A DNA stretch of 64,000 nucleotides from Flavivirga aquatica (GCF_001747085.1 NZ_MDJD01000006.1:102627-166626); one strand, 5' to 3'. Positions 1 through 9,116 are shown, counted from the first letter of the stretch. The notes: generated by a model from the sequence alone, not told the origin. Program-made: numbers and translations.

Positions 1-504
1 ATGCGTGAGCAATAATGCTCCACCTGGAGCATTTTCTTTAGACACATACAATTCTATACGCATTGCGCCACTAGTACCACCATTACCAAACCAAGTAACA
101 CTAGATTTTGGAAAAGGCATAGTAATATCTGGTTTATAAAAATAACTCGGAAACGTAATTAACCCCTGCTCGCGATTATATACATACAACTTTTGTGGCG
201 CGGTAAAACCATAAATAAAAAAAGGAGCAGAGACACAAATAGTAACTAAATGATGTATTTTAAAACTCCAGGTTATCAAACTCATAACCAAAGCAAATGC
301 AAGTATCGTTCCCCCCAAGATTTTATAAACCAAGTGTTCTTGTTTGTCTATGATTAGTTTTTTATCATCCACATAATCATATGCTCCCTTTTTAGTCTCT
401 TTTGTCCAAATATATTTAGTGTCTAACGGAGTTGGTGTTTCAAGTATTAAAAAAGGCATACGGCTGTCGAGCCATTTCTTTTTAAAGCGCTTAAATCGTG
501 TCAT
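1..504 (-). CDS. Two-helix membrane protein, possible T6SS immunity protein (partial)
   Basis: The reading frame starts at an ATG ten bases downstream of the VasX-like effector gene and runs off the left edge of the window, so only the first 168 residues are visible. The start is MTRFKRFKKKWLDSRMPFLI, a basic cytoplasmic-looking segment. Two hydrophobic helices follow at about residues 68-86 and 89-108, and then a polar beta-rich part. No family is recognised. Pore-forming T6SS effectors are usually paired with a membrane-embedded immunity protein encoded directly next to them, and this gene has the right place and topology. That role is inference from context. Confidence 0.6.
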   Translation of the reverse strand, partial: MTRFKRFKKKWLDSRMPFLILETPTPLDTKYIWTKETKKGAYDYVDDKKLIIDKQEHLVYKILGGTILAFALVMSLITWSFKIHHLVTICVSAPFFIYGFTAPQKLYVYNREQGLITFPSYFYKPDITMPFPKSSVTWFGNGGTSGAMRIELYVSKENAPGGALLLTH

Positions 505-514
505 GTTTTATCTA

Positions 515-3500
515 TTAAAAGGCATTGCCATTAATTAATTCGGTTTTTGGTGCAATACGAACGTTTTCTTTAAACAAACGTGCACTTCCGCTTGCCCCAG
601 TTCTTTTTATAGTTTCTATGTTTTGTATACTTATTATAGCCCCCAAATGGCGCTCTACACCATTATACACAATGGGGTAGTCCATACCATCTTGCACTTC
701 GTGCAAACGACATACAAATAATAAGCAACTATAAGCATTGGCTTTGTTAGCTAATTTTTCACTTATATTAATTACTACACGAGCCTTTGGTGGGGTTTTG
801 GCATTACCTTCTATATGGGTAACCATAAAATTGGGAGCTATAAAAACTTCGCTCCCTCTTTTTATACCATAAGGGTAATAATATAACTCGTACTTAAATT
901 GCTCTTTAGTACGAAAAAACTGCCTAAAACTTACCTCTACAGTAAAAGTCATAGCATATTTTGTAATGGTTGTTGTGTTAGAAATCCAACTATAATCTGT
1001 TTTTGGCTTAGTAAAATTAGATTGCTTATAACTAATATCGCTACATACAATAAGGTCGTACAGTTCGGCACTAGCTCGTGTGGGGTCCTCTAGATACATC
1101 ATGGTATTATTCTCGCCCATAAGTAGTTTACGCTTTTGGTACATTTCTAAATTATGTTGCCAAGCTGGTAAATTGACAGAAACAGGTGATGCAATAGCAT
1201 CTGAAAACATATAGTGTTTAAAATAAGTCTCTAAAGAGGTATCTTTTAAGTAATAGGCCAATACCAATAACCCTACACCAATACCTGCACAGATCCAACC
1301 TATTGGTCCTAATAAACTTGCAATACCAAGATTAGATGCTATAACACCGCCAATAGCAGTGGTAGTACCTACGGTAGTAATAGTTACTCCAGAAAATGCT
1401 AAAGCTGCCCCAGCAAATGCCAAAGCGGCATCGTCATCGCGAGCACCAAAACTATCATAAGCATCCCAGCCACACATAATTACGGTAATGCCTGCCGAAG
1501 CCATAGGGACGACTTTTACTATAGACCTACCTATATTCTGTCTCATAATATGAAATGCAGCAACACGAGCATTGACCTTTTTAAAGTTTAAAAGGGCTTC
1601 GGAAAATTCTGCAATTACTCCCACTAAATTCACATAGCTTTTTGTGCTATCATCAAAACTACTTATAGCCACTCCTAAATTAAGCACTTGTAAGCCTGCA
1701 ATACAGCCTTTAAAAGCGTCATGGTTAAGAAACTTACCAATTTTTTCTGCCCTTTTAACGCCTATAGCAGCATATTCTTCGGTTTGCTCAATTGGTATTA
1801 TAATTTTTTTTGTTTTTGCCGTTTTTTTATTAAGCAATTTTACACTATTAGCATCTTGCCTTACACGGAGATAGTTATTTTTACCTTTATAATCTACAAT
1901 GTCTTCTGGGTCTATAATTAAGGTTGCATTTTTTGGGATTTTAGCGCGAATTTCCCCTGCTTGCAAATCAAACACCTTAACGCCATATACCGTTTTTGCA
2001 TTAAGCCGTTTTACCAAAACATGTAAATTCCTTGTGCTTGTTTTGGTTATAATTTTTGCCATACTATCTAGCATCTTATTTATAAACTCGGAGAATCGTA
2101 CAATAACGCCTATATTAAAGGCACGTGCTAGTTTTTCGAACTCTGGCGTAATGTCTATTTGGTAGTCTAATATAGACTGTATGCTTGTTCTTGGTTTTTG
2201 GTATGCCACACACTCTTTTACAAAGTCCTCCCAAGGGGAGTCGTTTTCTTGGTGCCTCTTAAGGTCTAATGCTCGGTCTATATCGTGTGGATTAAGGGCT
2301 AAGTTACTTAAGTATCTTGCAATTACTGGTTTTATGGTAAAATTACAAATATCACTGTTTTGATAAAAATCTGTGGTAAAGTGGTTAAACCAGTTGCTTT
2401 GTATGTAAGTTCCAAAATCGTTTTGTATATCGCGTATTTTTTGGCGTTGGGCTTTACGGCCTTCTACATCTAGTACTTTGAGTAATTTGGGTTTGTAAAC
2501 CCCTTTACCATCATGCCAAATAAAGCCAGCGCCAATATCTTCGCCTCCATCGTAATCGCCAATAGATTCCGCATTATTATATACCATTTGATAGCTCGTA
2601 AGTGCGAGGCTAAACATGTCTGAAATTTTTTGTTCCTCTGGAGTAATCTGTGTTTTTGTATCTCCATTAATGATACGATGAACTACATCGTCTATACACT
2701 CGCCATAGCGTATCGCTTCTAGATTGGCACGATGGTATATAACTTCTCTATCTAAATGGAATGCCATGTCTTCTGCACAACCTATAGCATCGTGTAAGGG
2801 TACAAAAAGATCCAAAATTTTCTCAGAGTCAGGTTTGTAATGTTTAGCTATGCGTTCTCTACGCTTTTTTAAGCGGTTATAGCCAATAAAATTGGCTTCT
2901 GGAAACACTGCACTAAAACCTACATAACTATATATTTTACTGTATTTTGTCTTTCTATCAAATTCGGCAGGACTAAAAGGCTCGCAATAAATTAAAGTCA
3001 TACGCTCCTCTCGCAAGGCAGCATCGTCGCACATTTTTTTGTAATACTCTGCACTCCATTGCATTGGACTAAAGCAGGCATAAAGTTGCTTAACCTCCTC
3101 AATATCTGGAATAATATGGTAGGGGGCTGGCGAATTGCGTTGCTTGCGTAATGAGGAGCGGAGCGTTCGTTTTTCTTTTTCGTGCCAAGGAATCTCAAAG
3201 AGTTTTTGCTGTGGTAATATTTCATATTCAAAAGAGTCTTTTGGTGTTGCTTTATCTGGATTGATAATATAGATATAGCCCAAATTTAACTCGGTAGCAT
3301 GGCAATGAAACCCTTTAAGCTTAAGCCCGTTATAATAAGGGCTAACTTTTCCTTCATTATTTAGAAGTGAGTATTCATCATTTTTGTGATTAGTTCCTTT
3401 GTCTCCCAAAAAGAAACCATATCGTAAAAAATAGAGACGCAAGCCTTCTTGTAATTCAAACTCTTGGTCTGCTGTTGGTGTTGGTTCATCGGTTACAATA

Positions 3501-3979
3501 GTGGTGTTAGAAGGTACTGAACAGCGGTCTCCATTAAGGATATCTGCTTTATATTGCGCATGGTCTATTGATACTGTAATAGAACTGCCTTTAGTAGGCA
3601 CAGAACCAGTATACGCATATATCGTAAAGGTTTTTTCTGCAAGCTGAGAATTTATGTAGAGCCATAAACGGTTTTTGTCTATTCGCCCCCCATTAACGTC
3701 TTCAATTATATATTCATTACCTAAGCCTTCTCCATCATAAGATACAGCCCAATTTATTTTGCCTCTATCTACCATAGAGGTATCACCGTCTATGGTAATG
3801 TAGTAGACATATTGTTTTGTTTTGTCTACAAATTCTATTTTTTTGCCTCCAGGCTTATCGTAGGGCCCGTCTATACTAATAACCTGAAAACCAGTTGCAT
3901 TTTTATTGACTGCTTTTGCAATAACAGGCTCGTCCTCTGTTACATATACTGCGGTTACTTGAAGTTTTTTGTTTGCCAT
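515..3979 (-). CDS. VasX-like pore-forming type VI secretion effector
   Basis: Large (1154 aa) protein with no signal peptide. Residues 1-160 look like a beta-rich Ig-like N-terminal domain. Residues about 170-450 resemble the VasX N-terminal region, including LYACFSPMQWSAEYY near residue 296 and PLHDAIGCAEDMAFHLDRE near residue 393. Residues about 820-915 hold several closely spaced hydrophobic, Gly/Ala-rich helices, as expected of a colicin-like membrane-inserting part. The C-terminus (from about 990) is again beta-rich. It lies at the downstream end of a run of same-strand T6SS genes after vgrG and a PAAR protein, which fits a delivered antibacterial effector. The toxin role follows from family resemblance, which I judge by eye only. 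Confidence 0.7.
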   Translation of the reverse strand: MANKKLQVTAVYVTEDEPVIAKAVNKNATGFQVISIDGPYDKPGGKKIEFVDKTKQYVYYITIDGDTSMVDRGKINWAVSYDGEGLGNEYIIEDVNGGRIDKNRLWLYINSQLAEKTFTIYAYTGSVPTKGSSITVSIDHAQYKADILNGDRCSVPSNTTIVTDEPTPTADQEFELQEGLRLYFLRYGFFLGDKGTNHKNDEYSLLNNEGKVSPYYNGLKLKGFHCHATELNLGYIYIINPDKATPKDSFEYEILPQQKLFEIPWHEKEKRTLRSSLRKQRNSPAPYHIIPDIEEVKQLYACFSPMQWSAEYYKKMCDDAALREERMTLIYCEPFSPAEFDRKTKYSKIYSYVGFSAVFPEANFIGYNRLKKRRERIAKHYKPDSEKILDLFVPLHDAIGCAEDMAFHLDREVIYHRANLEAIRYGECIDDVVHRIINGDTKTQITPEEQKISDMFSLALTSYQMVYNNAESIGDYDGGEDIGAGFIWHDGKGVYKPKLLKVLDVEGRKAQRQKIRDIQNDFGTYIQSNWFNHFTTDFYQNSDICNFTIKPVIARYLSNLALNPHDIDRALDLKRHQENDSPWEDFVKECVAYQKPRTSIQSILDYQIDITPEFEKLARAFNIGVIVRFSEFINKMLDSMAKIITKTSTRNLHVLVKRLNAKTVYGVKVFDLQAGEIRAKIPKNATLIIDPEDIVDYKGKNNYLRVRQDANSVKLLNKKTAKTKKIIIPIEQTEEYAAIGVKRAEKIGKFLNHDAFKGCIAGLQVLNLGVAISSFDDSTKSYVNLVGVIAEFSEALLNFKKVNARVAAFHIMRQNIGRSIVKVVPMASAGITVIMCGWDAYDSFGARDDDAALAFAGAALAFSGVTITTVGTTTAIGGVIASNLGIASLLGPIGWICAGIGVGLLVLAYYLKDTSLETYFKHYMFSDAIASPVSVNLPAWQHNLEMYQKRKLLMGENNTMMYLEDPTRASAELYDLIVCSDISYKQSNFTKPKTDYSWISNTTTITKYAMTFTVEVSFRQFFRTKEQFKYELYYYPYGIKRGSEVFIAPNFMVTHIEGNAKTPPKARVVINISEKLANKANAYSCLLFVCRLHEVQDGMDYPIVYNGVERHLGAIISIQNIETIKRTGASGSARLFKENVRIAPKTELINGNAF

Positions 3980-4056
3980 CTCTTTTTATCGTTTTTCTCT
4001 TCTCAAAAGAGAAGTCTATATTTTACTTAATATCTATCATTAATAGATTGGTCACA

Positions 4057-4371
4057 TTATTCCTGTTTTTCAGTTTTTGTCCTTAATTTTTTTAAGGCTT
4101 CCCAATTAAAATCAGCAGGAATACTATCCTTCCTCATGTCAAAACTATCCCAATAATGAATTCGATAAAAATCTGTTGCCTTTCTTCCATCAAAAAAAGT
4201 TCGGTAATTTGGTACTGTATCTTTTACATACACTATATTTTTTTCACTATTAGTATATTTACCTCCAGTAATTCCATTACCTCCAAAAACATTATAATCA
4301 TTTTGTTTTACAAACTCCTTATAATATTTGAAATAGGCATAATTTAATTGGTTTATAGTTTTCGTCAACAT
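4057..4371 (-). CDS. Hypothetical protein in T6SS cargo cluster
   Basis: A 104-aa acidic/aromatic-rich protein with no signal peptide or membrane helix. I recognise no family. It lies between the VasX-like effector and a small lipoprotein on the same strand, with 42 bases to the upstream gene, so it is probably cotranscribed with the cargo genes. An in-frame stop upstream and no other ATG support this start. The short length and position would suit an immunity or accessory protein, but nothing in the sequence shows this. Confidence 0.55.
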   Translation of the reverse strand: MLTKTINQLNYAYFKYYKEFVKQNDYNVFGGNGITGGKYTNSEKNIVYVKDTVPNYRTFFDGRKATDFYRIHYWDSFDMRKDSIPADFNWEALKKLRTKTEKQE

Positions 4372-4413
4372 AGTAAAATTGAAATAAGTTATTATAAACT
4401 CGCATTTTTTCTT

Positions 4414-4701
4414 CTATTTTTTTGTTTCAGAAAGCTGATCCTCAAACAATATCCAACCTGTATTTGCCTTAAATTGTGTTTTCAATATGCCTGAAGGCGG
4501 AATTAAGTATAGACGCTTTCCATCTTTCCACTGCTCAGGTTTACCATCTTCACAATCAAAAAGCACCAAAATACTGCCCGTAACACCTTCTGGAATATAA
4601 TATATTTCACCATCCTGACTTCCACCCGATTTTAAACAAGAATATAAAAAGAGACAGGTAAAAAATACTATTCCTCTAAATCTTCTGCTGCTGGGCGACA
4701 T
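4414..4701 (-). CDS. Small lipoprotein, DUF6843-like
   Basis: From the chosen ATG the protein starts MSPSSRRFRG followed by a hydrophobic stretch and the lipobox LYSC (Cys22), giving a short outer-membrane-type lipoprotein of about 95 aa. An ATG six codons earlier (4719) is the alternative start; the shorter form gives the cleaner signal peptide. The mature part reads YYIPEGVTGSILVLFDC then KRLYLIPPSGILKTQF, a pattern I associate with DUF6843 lipoproteins. The start overlaps the 3' end of the upstream gene by 34 bases, which implies translational coupling in the T6SS cargo operon. A lipoprotein here could be periplasmic immunity, but that is a guess. Confidence 0.6.
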   Translation of the reverse strand: MSPSSRRFRGIVFFTCLFLYSCLKSGGSQDGEIYYIPEGVTGSILVLFDCEDGKPEQWKDGKRLYLIPPSGILKTQFKANTGWILFEDQLSETKK

Positions 4702-5114
4702 AAATGTATTTCGTTCCATTTAGTGATTGTTAAATTTTCATATATATTAGTTTCATTTTCAGCTTTCATTTTCTTTAAACCTTTATGTAAGTCTCTATGT
4801 AAGTTATCTACATATTCCCTACCATTTTCTGCCATATAATGTCCTATATTTATGTTGTTACTTAAAAGTAAGTCGCCTAATAAAGTTCTAGAAGACTGCT
4901 TATCTTCTTTTTTAACTGCTTTTCTATAAATATCTGCTGCAGAAATAATTTTATCAAACACTAAATTCCCTCTTTGTCTCTTCAACTGAATTTGCAATGT
5001 AATAGGTTGTACATAGTCATAATTTGGGTTATCCAGTTTCCATTCTTTAAATTTATCCCCTGTCAAATCATCTGCCCAATTGAAAGGCGACATCCCCATT
5101 TCTTTTAAATCCAT
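4668..5114 (-). CDS. C-terminal fragment of a frameshifted T6SS-associated protein
   Basis: The visible ORF encodes 148 aa with no recognised domain. The same frame stays coding-like upstream of the first ATG (...HEELLAWEL-MDLKEMG...) back to a TAA five codons before, so the ATG is probably not the native start. The neighbouring frame upstream ends in a stop at 5126. Adding one base near 5139-5150 would join both frames into one protein (...IPMVHF-x-EELLAWELMDLKEMG). I therefore read this as the C-terminal third of one gene that starts at 5646. The function is unknown; it lies directly after the PAAR gene in the T6SS cluster. Confidence 0.55.
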   Translation of the reverse strand: MDLKEMGMSPFNWADDLTGDKFKEWKLDNPNYDYVQPITLQIQLKRQRGNLVFDKIISAADIYRKAVKKEDKQSSRTLLGDLLLSNNINIGHYMAENGREYVDNLHRDLHKGLKKMKAENETNIYENLTITKWNEIHLCRPAAEDLEE

Positions 5115-5125
5115 AAGTTCCCATG

Positions 5126-5446
5126 CTAATAATTCTTCGTGAAGTGGACCATTGGAATTTGCTTATCGTATACTTTTAAATAATCATTCGACTTGATAGG
5201 CAATTCAACATGCTCTTCATTCTTATAAGAGCATCTAAAATAGAGTTCTAGTTGTTTATCATGATCATTTACTACGTCACTTTCAAAATCGGTTAATATG
5301 ATAGATTTAACAACCTTGTAGTTCGTTACTTTTTCATAACGTGATTCTTTACTTTCATCGCTAGCTTTAACTAATTTTATAAAATCATCTTTATCTTTTT
5401 TTACACCAACTTCTTCAGGTTCATTATTATCATCAAAAAGGCACAT
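5126..5446 (-). CDS. Middle fragment of a frameshifted T6SS-associated protein
   Basis: The ORF gives 106 aa starting MCLFDDNNEPEE. The same frame is open further upstream and reads NENHDYTESVD directly before this Met, which continues the sense of the preceding ORF (...VGDRVYFHIK). One extra T in the T4 run at 5478-5481 would fuse the two. The segment is acidic and beta-rich (FIKLVKAS..., LELYFRCSYKNEEHVELPI). It looks like part of the Ig-like/beta-rich proteins that accompany VgrG/PAAR in Bacteroidota. No function is assigned. Confidence 0.5.
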   Translation of the reverse strand: MCLFDDNNEPEEVGVKKDKDDFIKLVKASDESKESRYEKVTNYKVVKSIILTDFESDVVNDHDKQLELYFRCSYKNEEHVELPIKSNDYLKVYDKQIPMVHFTKNY

Positions 5447-5448
5447 AT

Positions 5449-5646
5449 CTACAGACTCTGTATAATCATGATTTTCATTTTGATATGAAAATAAACTCTA
5501 TCTCCAACAATTGCTTCCCTTATTCTATTTTCCCCTTTTATGTCTGAACTCCACCAGCCATCTTCAAAATATAAATAATTATTCCCATCGTTCAAAAACT
5601 TTACAAATGCCTTTCCTTCGGCATTAACTTTAGCTATAAATTCCAT
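5449..5646 (-). CDS. N-terminal fragment of a frameshifted T6SS-associated protein
   Basis: This piece starts five bases after the PAAR-like gene and encodes MEFIAKVNAEGKAFVKFLND followed by a short beta-rich domain (YLYFEDGWWSSDIKG, REAIVGDRVYFHI). The last eight residues before its stop (MKIMIIQSL) do not look native, whereas the next frame continues sensibly as KNENHDYTESVD. This is the start of a probable protein of about 320 aa broken in two places between here and 4668. The cause is either true decay, phase variation, or consensus errors. Confidence 0.5.
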   Translation of the reverse strand: MEFIAKVNAEGKAFVKFLNDGNNYLYFEDGWWSSDIKGENRIREAIVGDRVYFHIKMKIMIIQSL

Positions 5647-5651
5647 GTGTA

Positions 5652-6173
5652 TTATTTTTTTTCATCTAAATAAAATCGTACTTCTTCGCCAGGCATGATA
5701 TTAAGTGTTGTGGCTTCTATCCATCCTTTAATTTTTGGGTCTTTATCATCTTCTTTCCAATCTATGTTTACTATTTTTGGGTCTTCGGCAGGCATTACAA
5801 CGGGTGCCATAATAGGTTCTAAAGATGTAGGCTCATTTTTTTGTAAATGATCTGTAATCTTAATGGGGGCTCCGCCATAGGTGCACATAATGATGGAATC
5901 TTCCAATAAAGCTGGATCATCTTGTATTAAGGCATCGGCAACACCTTGCCAATCTTCAACTTTTATTACAGCCTGACAAGGGGATGATTGATATGGGCTC
6001 TTTTTACAATTACCTTGAAAAATGAGGTTCATCTTTTCTTTATCTTTTGCATTGGCAAATTTTTTGTCTTGTATCTTTATCTCGTTAGAGGTTACTTTTA
6101 ATTCGCCCTCTGGTTTTGTACATAATTGACATTCTATTTTTGCACCATCGCATACATACGCTTTAGCTGCCAT
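5652..6173 (-). CDS. PAAR-like T6SS spike-tip protein (DUF4280)
   Basis: This 173-aa protein has the features of DUF4280 PAAR-like proteins: an N-terminal CDGAKIECQLC cysteine pair, FANAKDKEKMNLIFQGNCKK, SSPCQAVI, and the conserved PALLEDSIIMCTYGGAPIKI near residue 85-105. These proteins form a Cys/His-rich cone that sharpens the VgrG spike and carries cargo. After about residue 115 comes a Pro-rich linker and a short extension (GWIEATTLNIMPGEEVRF) that may be an adaptor for cargo. The start overlaps the preceding gene by 11 bases, so the two are translationally coupled. The family call is confident and the cargo role of the tail is inference. Confidence 0.85.
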   Translation of the reverse strand: MAAKAYVCDGAKIECQLCTKPEGELKVTSNEIKIQDKKFANAKDKEKMNLIFQGNCKKSPYQSSPCQAVIKVEDWQGVADALIQDDPALLEDSIIMCTYGGAPIKITDHLQKNEPTSLEPIMAPVVMPAEDPKIVNIDWKEDDKDPKIKGWIEATTLNIMPGEEVRFYLDEKK

Positions 6174-7092
6174 AGTTTATTTGTTTTAAATGAATTTTCA
6201 TAGTTCTTGTATATTCATTATTGTTTGTTAAATGTATTGTTAGCCGGCCGTTTTTTATCATTGCTGTATGCTTATCAAGCACATATTCGCCATTGTATGC
6301 TTTTAAAAACAACGTTTTTTCCTGAAAATGATAATAGTCAAAATAACTTGCTAGTTTTTTAGCCTCTTCACCTTGCAATGGAATTAAATCTCCACCAATT
6401 TTATATTTTAGTTCTTTAGTATCCTCATTTTCTTCTAAAAACGTTATGCTTTCATCCACTCTAAGAGGTAAATAATTAATATAGTTTTTAAAAACACGTT
6501 TTCGTTGACTAGGCCTACCACTATCTCCTGAAAGCTGTAAAAGCCCATTAAATAAAAACCCGAATAACCTATATTGAGAAAAATCGGAGGTAAAGACTCC
6601 TTGATTATTTATTTTTTCTCCTATTGCATCAATATAAGCATGACTTAATTTACCTATATGTCTGCGCTTCAATTCAATTTCTAATCGTTCCCACTTTTCT
6701 TGTATCTCTTTGTAATTTAATAGTTTTCGTATATGTCCTTTTACATCAATTTCAAAAGAAATTTTGTTTGTTAATTCAGTTAGTTGACTCACTAACAGCT
6801 GTTGCTTGGTTAATCTTTTATCTAGCTCATATTCTGAGTCTAAAACTTCGACATTAAAAACGAATCTATTTTGGGGGTCTTTAGACACAAATTCTATTGA
6901 AACTAATTGTTTGTATATATTATGTGTTTTTACGCCATTAATTAAAGTTTCCTCTTCAATAGTAAAAGAATAGCTAATAGGCTCTTTCGTTTTCTTATAT
7001 GTAAGAAAAGAGTCATCATGACTAACAAACTGAACATCATCAAATTGAGGCTCGAAAGCAGTTTCAAGTCGTTCTAATAATTTATTCCACAT
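6163..7092 (-). CDS. Unknown protein between vgrG and PAAR, possible adaptor
   Basis: A 309-aa soluble protein (MWNKLLERLETAFEPQFDDV) with mixed alpha/beta content, no signal peptide and no membrane helices. I do not recognise the family. It starts 11 bases after vgrG and its end overlaps the PAAR start by 11 bases. This tight placing between the spike and the spike tip is where T6SS effector chaperones or adaptors of the DUF4123/DUF2169/DUF1795 types are found, but I see no clear match to them. An adaptor/chaperone role is inferred from position alone. Confidence 0.6.
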   Translation of the reverse strand: MWNKLLERLETAFEPQFDDVQFVSHDDSFLTYKKTKEPISYSFTIEEETLINGVKTHNIYKQLVSIEFVSKDPQNRFVFNVEVLDSEYELDKRLTKQQLLVSQLTELTNKISFEIDVKGHIRKLLNYKEIQEKWERLEIELKRRHIGKLSHAYIDAIGEKINNQGVFTSDFSQYRLFGFLFNGLLQLSGDSGRPSQRKRVFKNYINYLPLRVDESITFLEENEDTKELKYKIGGDLIPLQGEEAKKLASYFDYYHFQEKTLFLKAYNGEYVLDKHTAMIKNGRLTIHLTNNNEYTRTMKIHLKQINYGS

Positions 7093-7103
7093 ATATCCTA
7101 AAA

Positions 7104-8933
7104 TTATCCTTTACTCACTTTAACATCTTGCCCACCTTGTACAGTCGTGATTCCTGGTCCTTGAATATTAATATCTCCATTACCAGCAATTAACTCAGCA
7201 TCAGAGGCATTGACGGATAATGAACTTTGAATATTCACAGTCTTATTACCTTCAATGGTTTCGGAGTGTTCTGTAGTGCTTAACTTATAACTACTCTCAG
7301 CGGTGATTTCCAGATTATTACCCACACCTACAATTTTGTCTTCACCAATTTGAGTTTCCATATGTTGTGCTTGCATGTATATCTTCTCTTCTGCACGCAT
7401 ATTAATGTTCTTTGCCTCAATATCTATGGTCTCTGGCGCTGAGATTTTAATATTCTTGTTCGCCGTATCGATAAAAATGATATTCTTGTTTTTATCTGTA
7501 ATAGTAATAGATTCCGCTCTATCGGTATCGTTAAATTCTATGACGTGTCCTGAGCGGGTAATAATACTTTTTTTTGTATTATCTATACCACCACCAGCAC
7601 CATTATTACCATGAAAGAGACTACCTAAAACAAAGGGTCTTTGTGGATCCGAATATCTAAAACCCACCATAACTTGATCGCCAACCTCGGGGATAAATAC
7701 ATGCCCTCTATTTTGTTCATGGTTACTACTGCTACCAGAATCGCCAGAAAGCACTCGTATCCATGAGGTTGTGTCTTGGTGCTTTTGCCAGCCCATTTGT
7801 ACTTTAATGCGCCCCATACCTCTAGGATCTTCGTTACTAATTACTGTGGCTACCTGTGCGTTTGCTTTGGGTAATGCGACTTTGGGTTCTGGTAGAATAA
7901 TAATACCACTTGGTATGGCTTTAAAGTGGCATTGGTATGTGCCTTTACCTGTGGCTTTGTGTTTTATTTCTATAATTTTGTATTCGCCATAATTTTTTAG
8001 ATCGAAACCGCCTAAACTACCTTGGTTTAATGCCGATTTTACATTAATTATACGCCCTAGTTTTAGACCTTGTACATTACAATCGGCTTCCAGCACGTGT
8101 AAATCTGCTGCTGCCGAGGCTTGTTTTTTAGCGGTATAGTCGTCTACTTCGCTTTTATTTTTTGTTCGAGCTTCTGTGTGGGCTATGGCTGAGTCTGGAT
8201 ACATTTCTAAAGATGTATTTAAGCTGGACATGGATAACTCATTTAAGCCTTCAATATTATTTTTTGCCTTAGATTCGTTTAGGGCGTCTTCTTCGGCATT
8301 GTAACTGTATACCGCATGGTTTACAGCTCGTGTTTTAATATCTAGTTTAATGTTGGAGAGTTCTCTACCGTATTCTAATTCTAAAGGCGTTTCGAAAGGC
8401 TGAGGACCTACCACTAGCTTCACCCCATCGTTCTGTAAAGGTTCGGAGTATGTTTTGGCTAATCGTTTTAAAAAATCCCAGTTAGATTCTTGGTATCTTA
8501 CCATATACTCAATACTGCCTTTGTATTGGGGTTGTATTTGGGCTTCTATACCGGTTTCATCTATAACATCTTTTACAATGTTTTCTAAAGATTTGTTTAG
8601 CCAAGAACGGTTAGAAGGTAGTCCGTTTAATTTTATACTTTTAGAGGCGGCTTTTATTCTAAAAACACCTTCATGACCTTGTTTATTTTTTATTGAGATG
8701 TCTACTATTAAAAAGAGTAAATCTATAGCATTACCTTTTTCAAAAGTAACTAATAAAGGCCGTCCTAATAGTTCTCTTACAGCATCTATAGTATGTGAGC
8801 CTCTAGACTGGAGTTCGGCAATATCAACATCTAGCACACACTTGGCATGCTCATTTATACATTCTTTTATTTTTAATTTCTGAAAATTCTTTAACCGTTT
8901 CCCATCTAAGGATATGGAGGTGACATTGTTCAT
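7104..8933 (-). CDS. vgrG: VgrG (TssI), T6SS spike protein
   Basis: This 609-aa protein has the VgrG layout. The gp27-like N-terminal part (MNNVTSISLDGKRL..., RYQESNWDFLKRLAKTYSEP near residue 150) is followed by a gp5-like OB fold at about 370-450 (DPRGMGRIKVQMGWQ, SWIRVLSGDSG, GHVFIPEVGDQVMVGF, RPFVLGSLFHGNNG). A C-terminal beta-helix made of regular hydrophobic repeats (ITITDKNKNIIFIDTANKNI, IDIEAKNINMRA) runs to about 609. VgrG trimers tip the Hcp tube and are ejected with PAAR and effectors. The protein has no extra C-terminal toxin domain, so cargo must be loaded by the genes downstream. Confidence 0.95.
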   Translation of the reverse strand: MNNVTSISLDGKRLKNFQKLKIKECINEHAKCVLDVDIAELQSRGSHTIDAVRELLGRPLLVTFEKGNAIDLLFLIVDISIKNKQGHEGVFRIKAASKSIKLNGLPSNRSWLNKSLENIVKDVIDETGIEAQIQPQYKGSIEYMVRYQESNWDFLKRLAKTYSEPLQNDGVKLVVGPQPFETPLELEYGRELSNIKLDIKTRAVNHAVYSYNAEEDALNESKAKNNIEGLNELSMSSLNTSLEMYPDSAIAHTEARTKNKSEVDDYTAKKQASAAADLHVLEADCNVQGLKLGRIINVKSALNQGSLGGFDLKNYGEYKIIEIKHKATGKGTYQCHFKAIPSGIIILPEPKVALPKANAQVATVISNEDPRGMGRIKVQMGWQKHQDTTSWIRVLSGDSGSSSNHEQNRGHVFIPEVGDQVMVGFRYSDPQRPFVLGSLFHGNNGAGGGIDNTKKSIITRSGHVIEFNDTDRAESITITDKNKNIIFIDTANKNIKISAPETIDIEAKNINMRAEEKIYMQAQHMETQIGEDKIVGVGNNLEITAESSYKLSTTEHSETIEGNKTVNIQSSLSVNASDAELIAGNGDINIQGPGITTVQGGQDVKVSKG

Positions 8934-9002
8934 TTTTATGGTGTTTTATATGAGAGTTCCTTTTGAGAGTGGGAGATTTGTGCTATTTCTTGTTATAATA
9001 AT

Positions 9003-9051
9003 AAAAAAAACGGCTTCTAAAATACCTGTAGGTATTTTGGAAACCGCTTTT
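9003..9051 (-). terminator. Rho-independent terminator downstream of hcp
   Basis: Imperfect stem centred on AAAATACC / GGTATTTT with outer CGG/CCG pairs, flanked on the left by an A8 run that reads as a U-tract on the minus strand. On the other side it has a T-run, so it could work both ways. It separates hcp from vgrG, which implies that vgrG has its own promoter or depends on read-through. Confidence 0.7.
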
Positions 9052-9116
9052 TTATATGCTCATAAAAAATCTAATAATTTATCCTTTTAGAAACTTTACT
9101 TTTTTTATAAGCGGTT

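Noticed and set aside
1644..3231. Several ORFs of 60-90 codons overlapping the VasX-like gene on either strand
   Set aside because: They lie fully inside an intact 1154-codon gene, have no own promoter and atypical composition.
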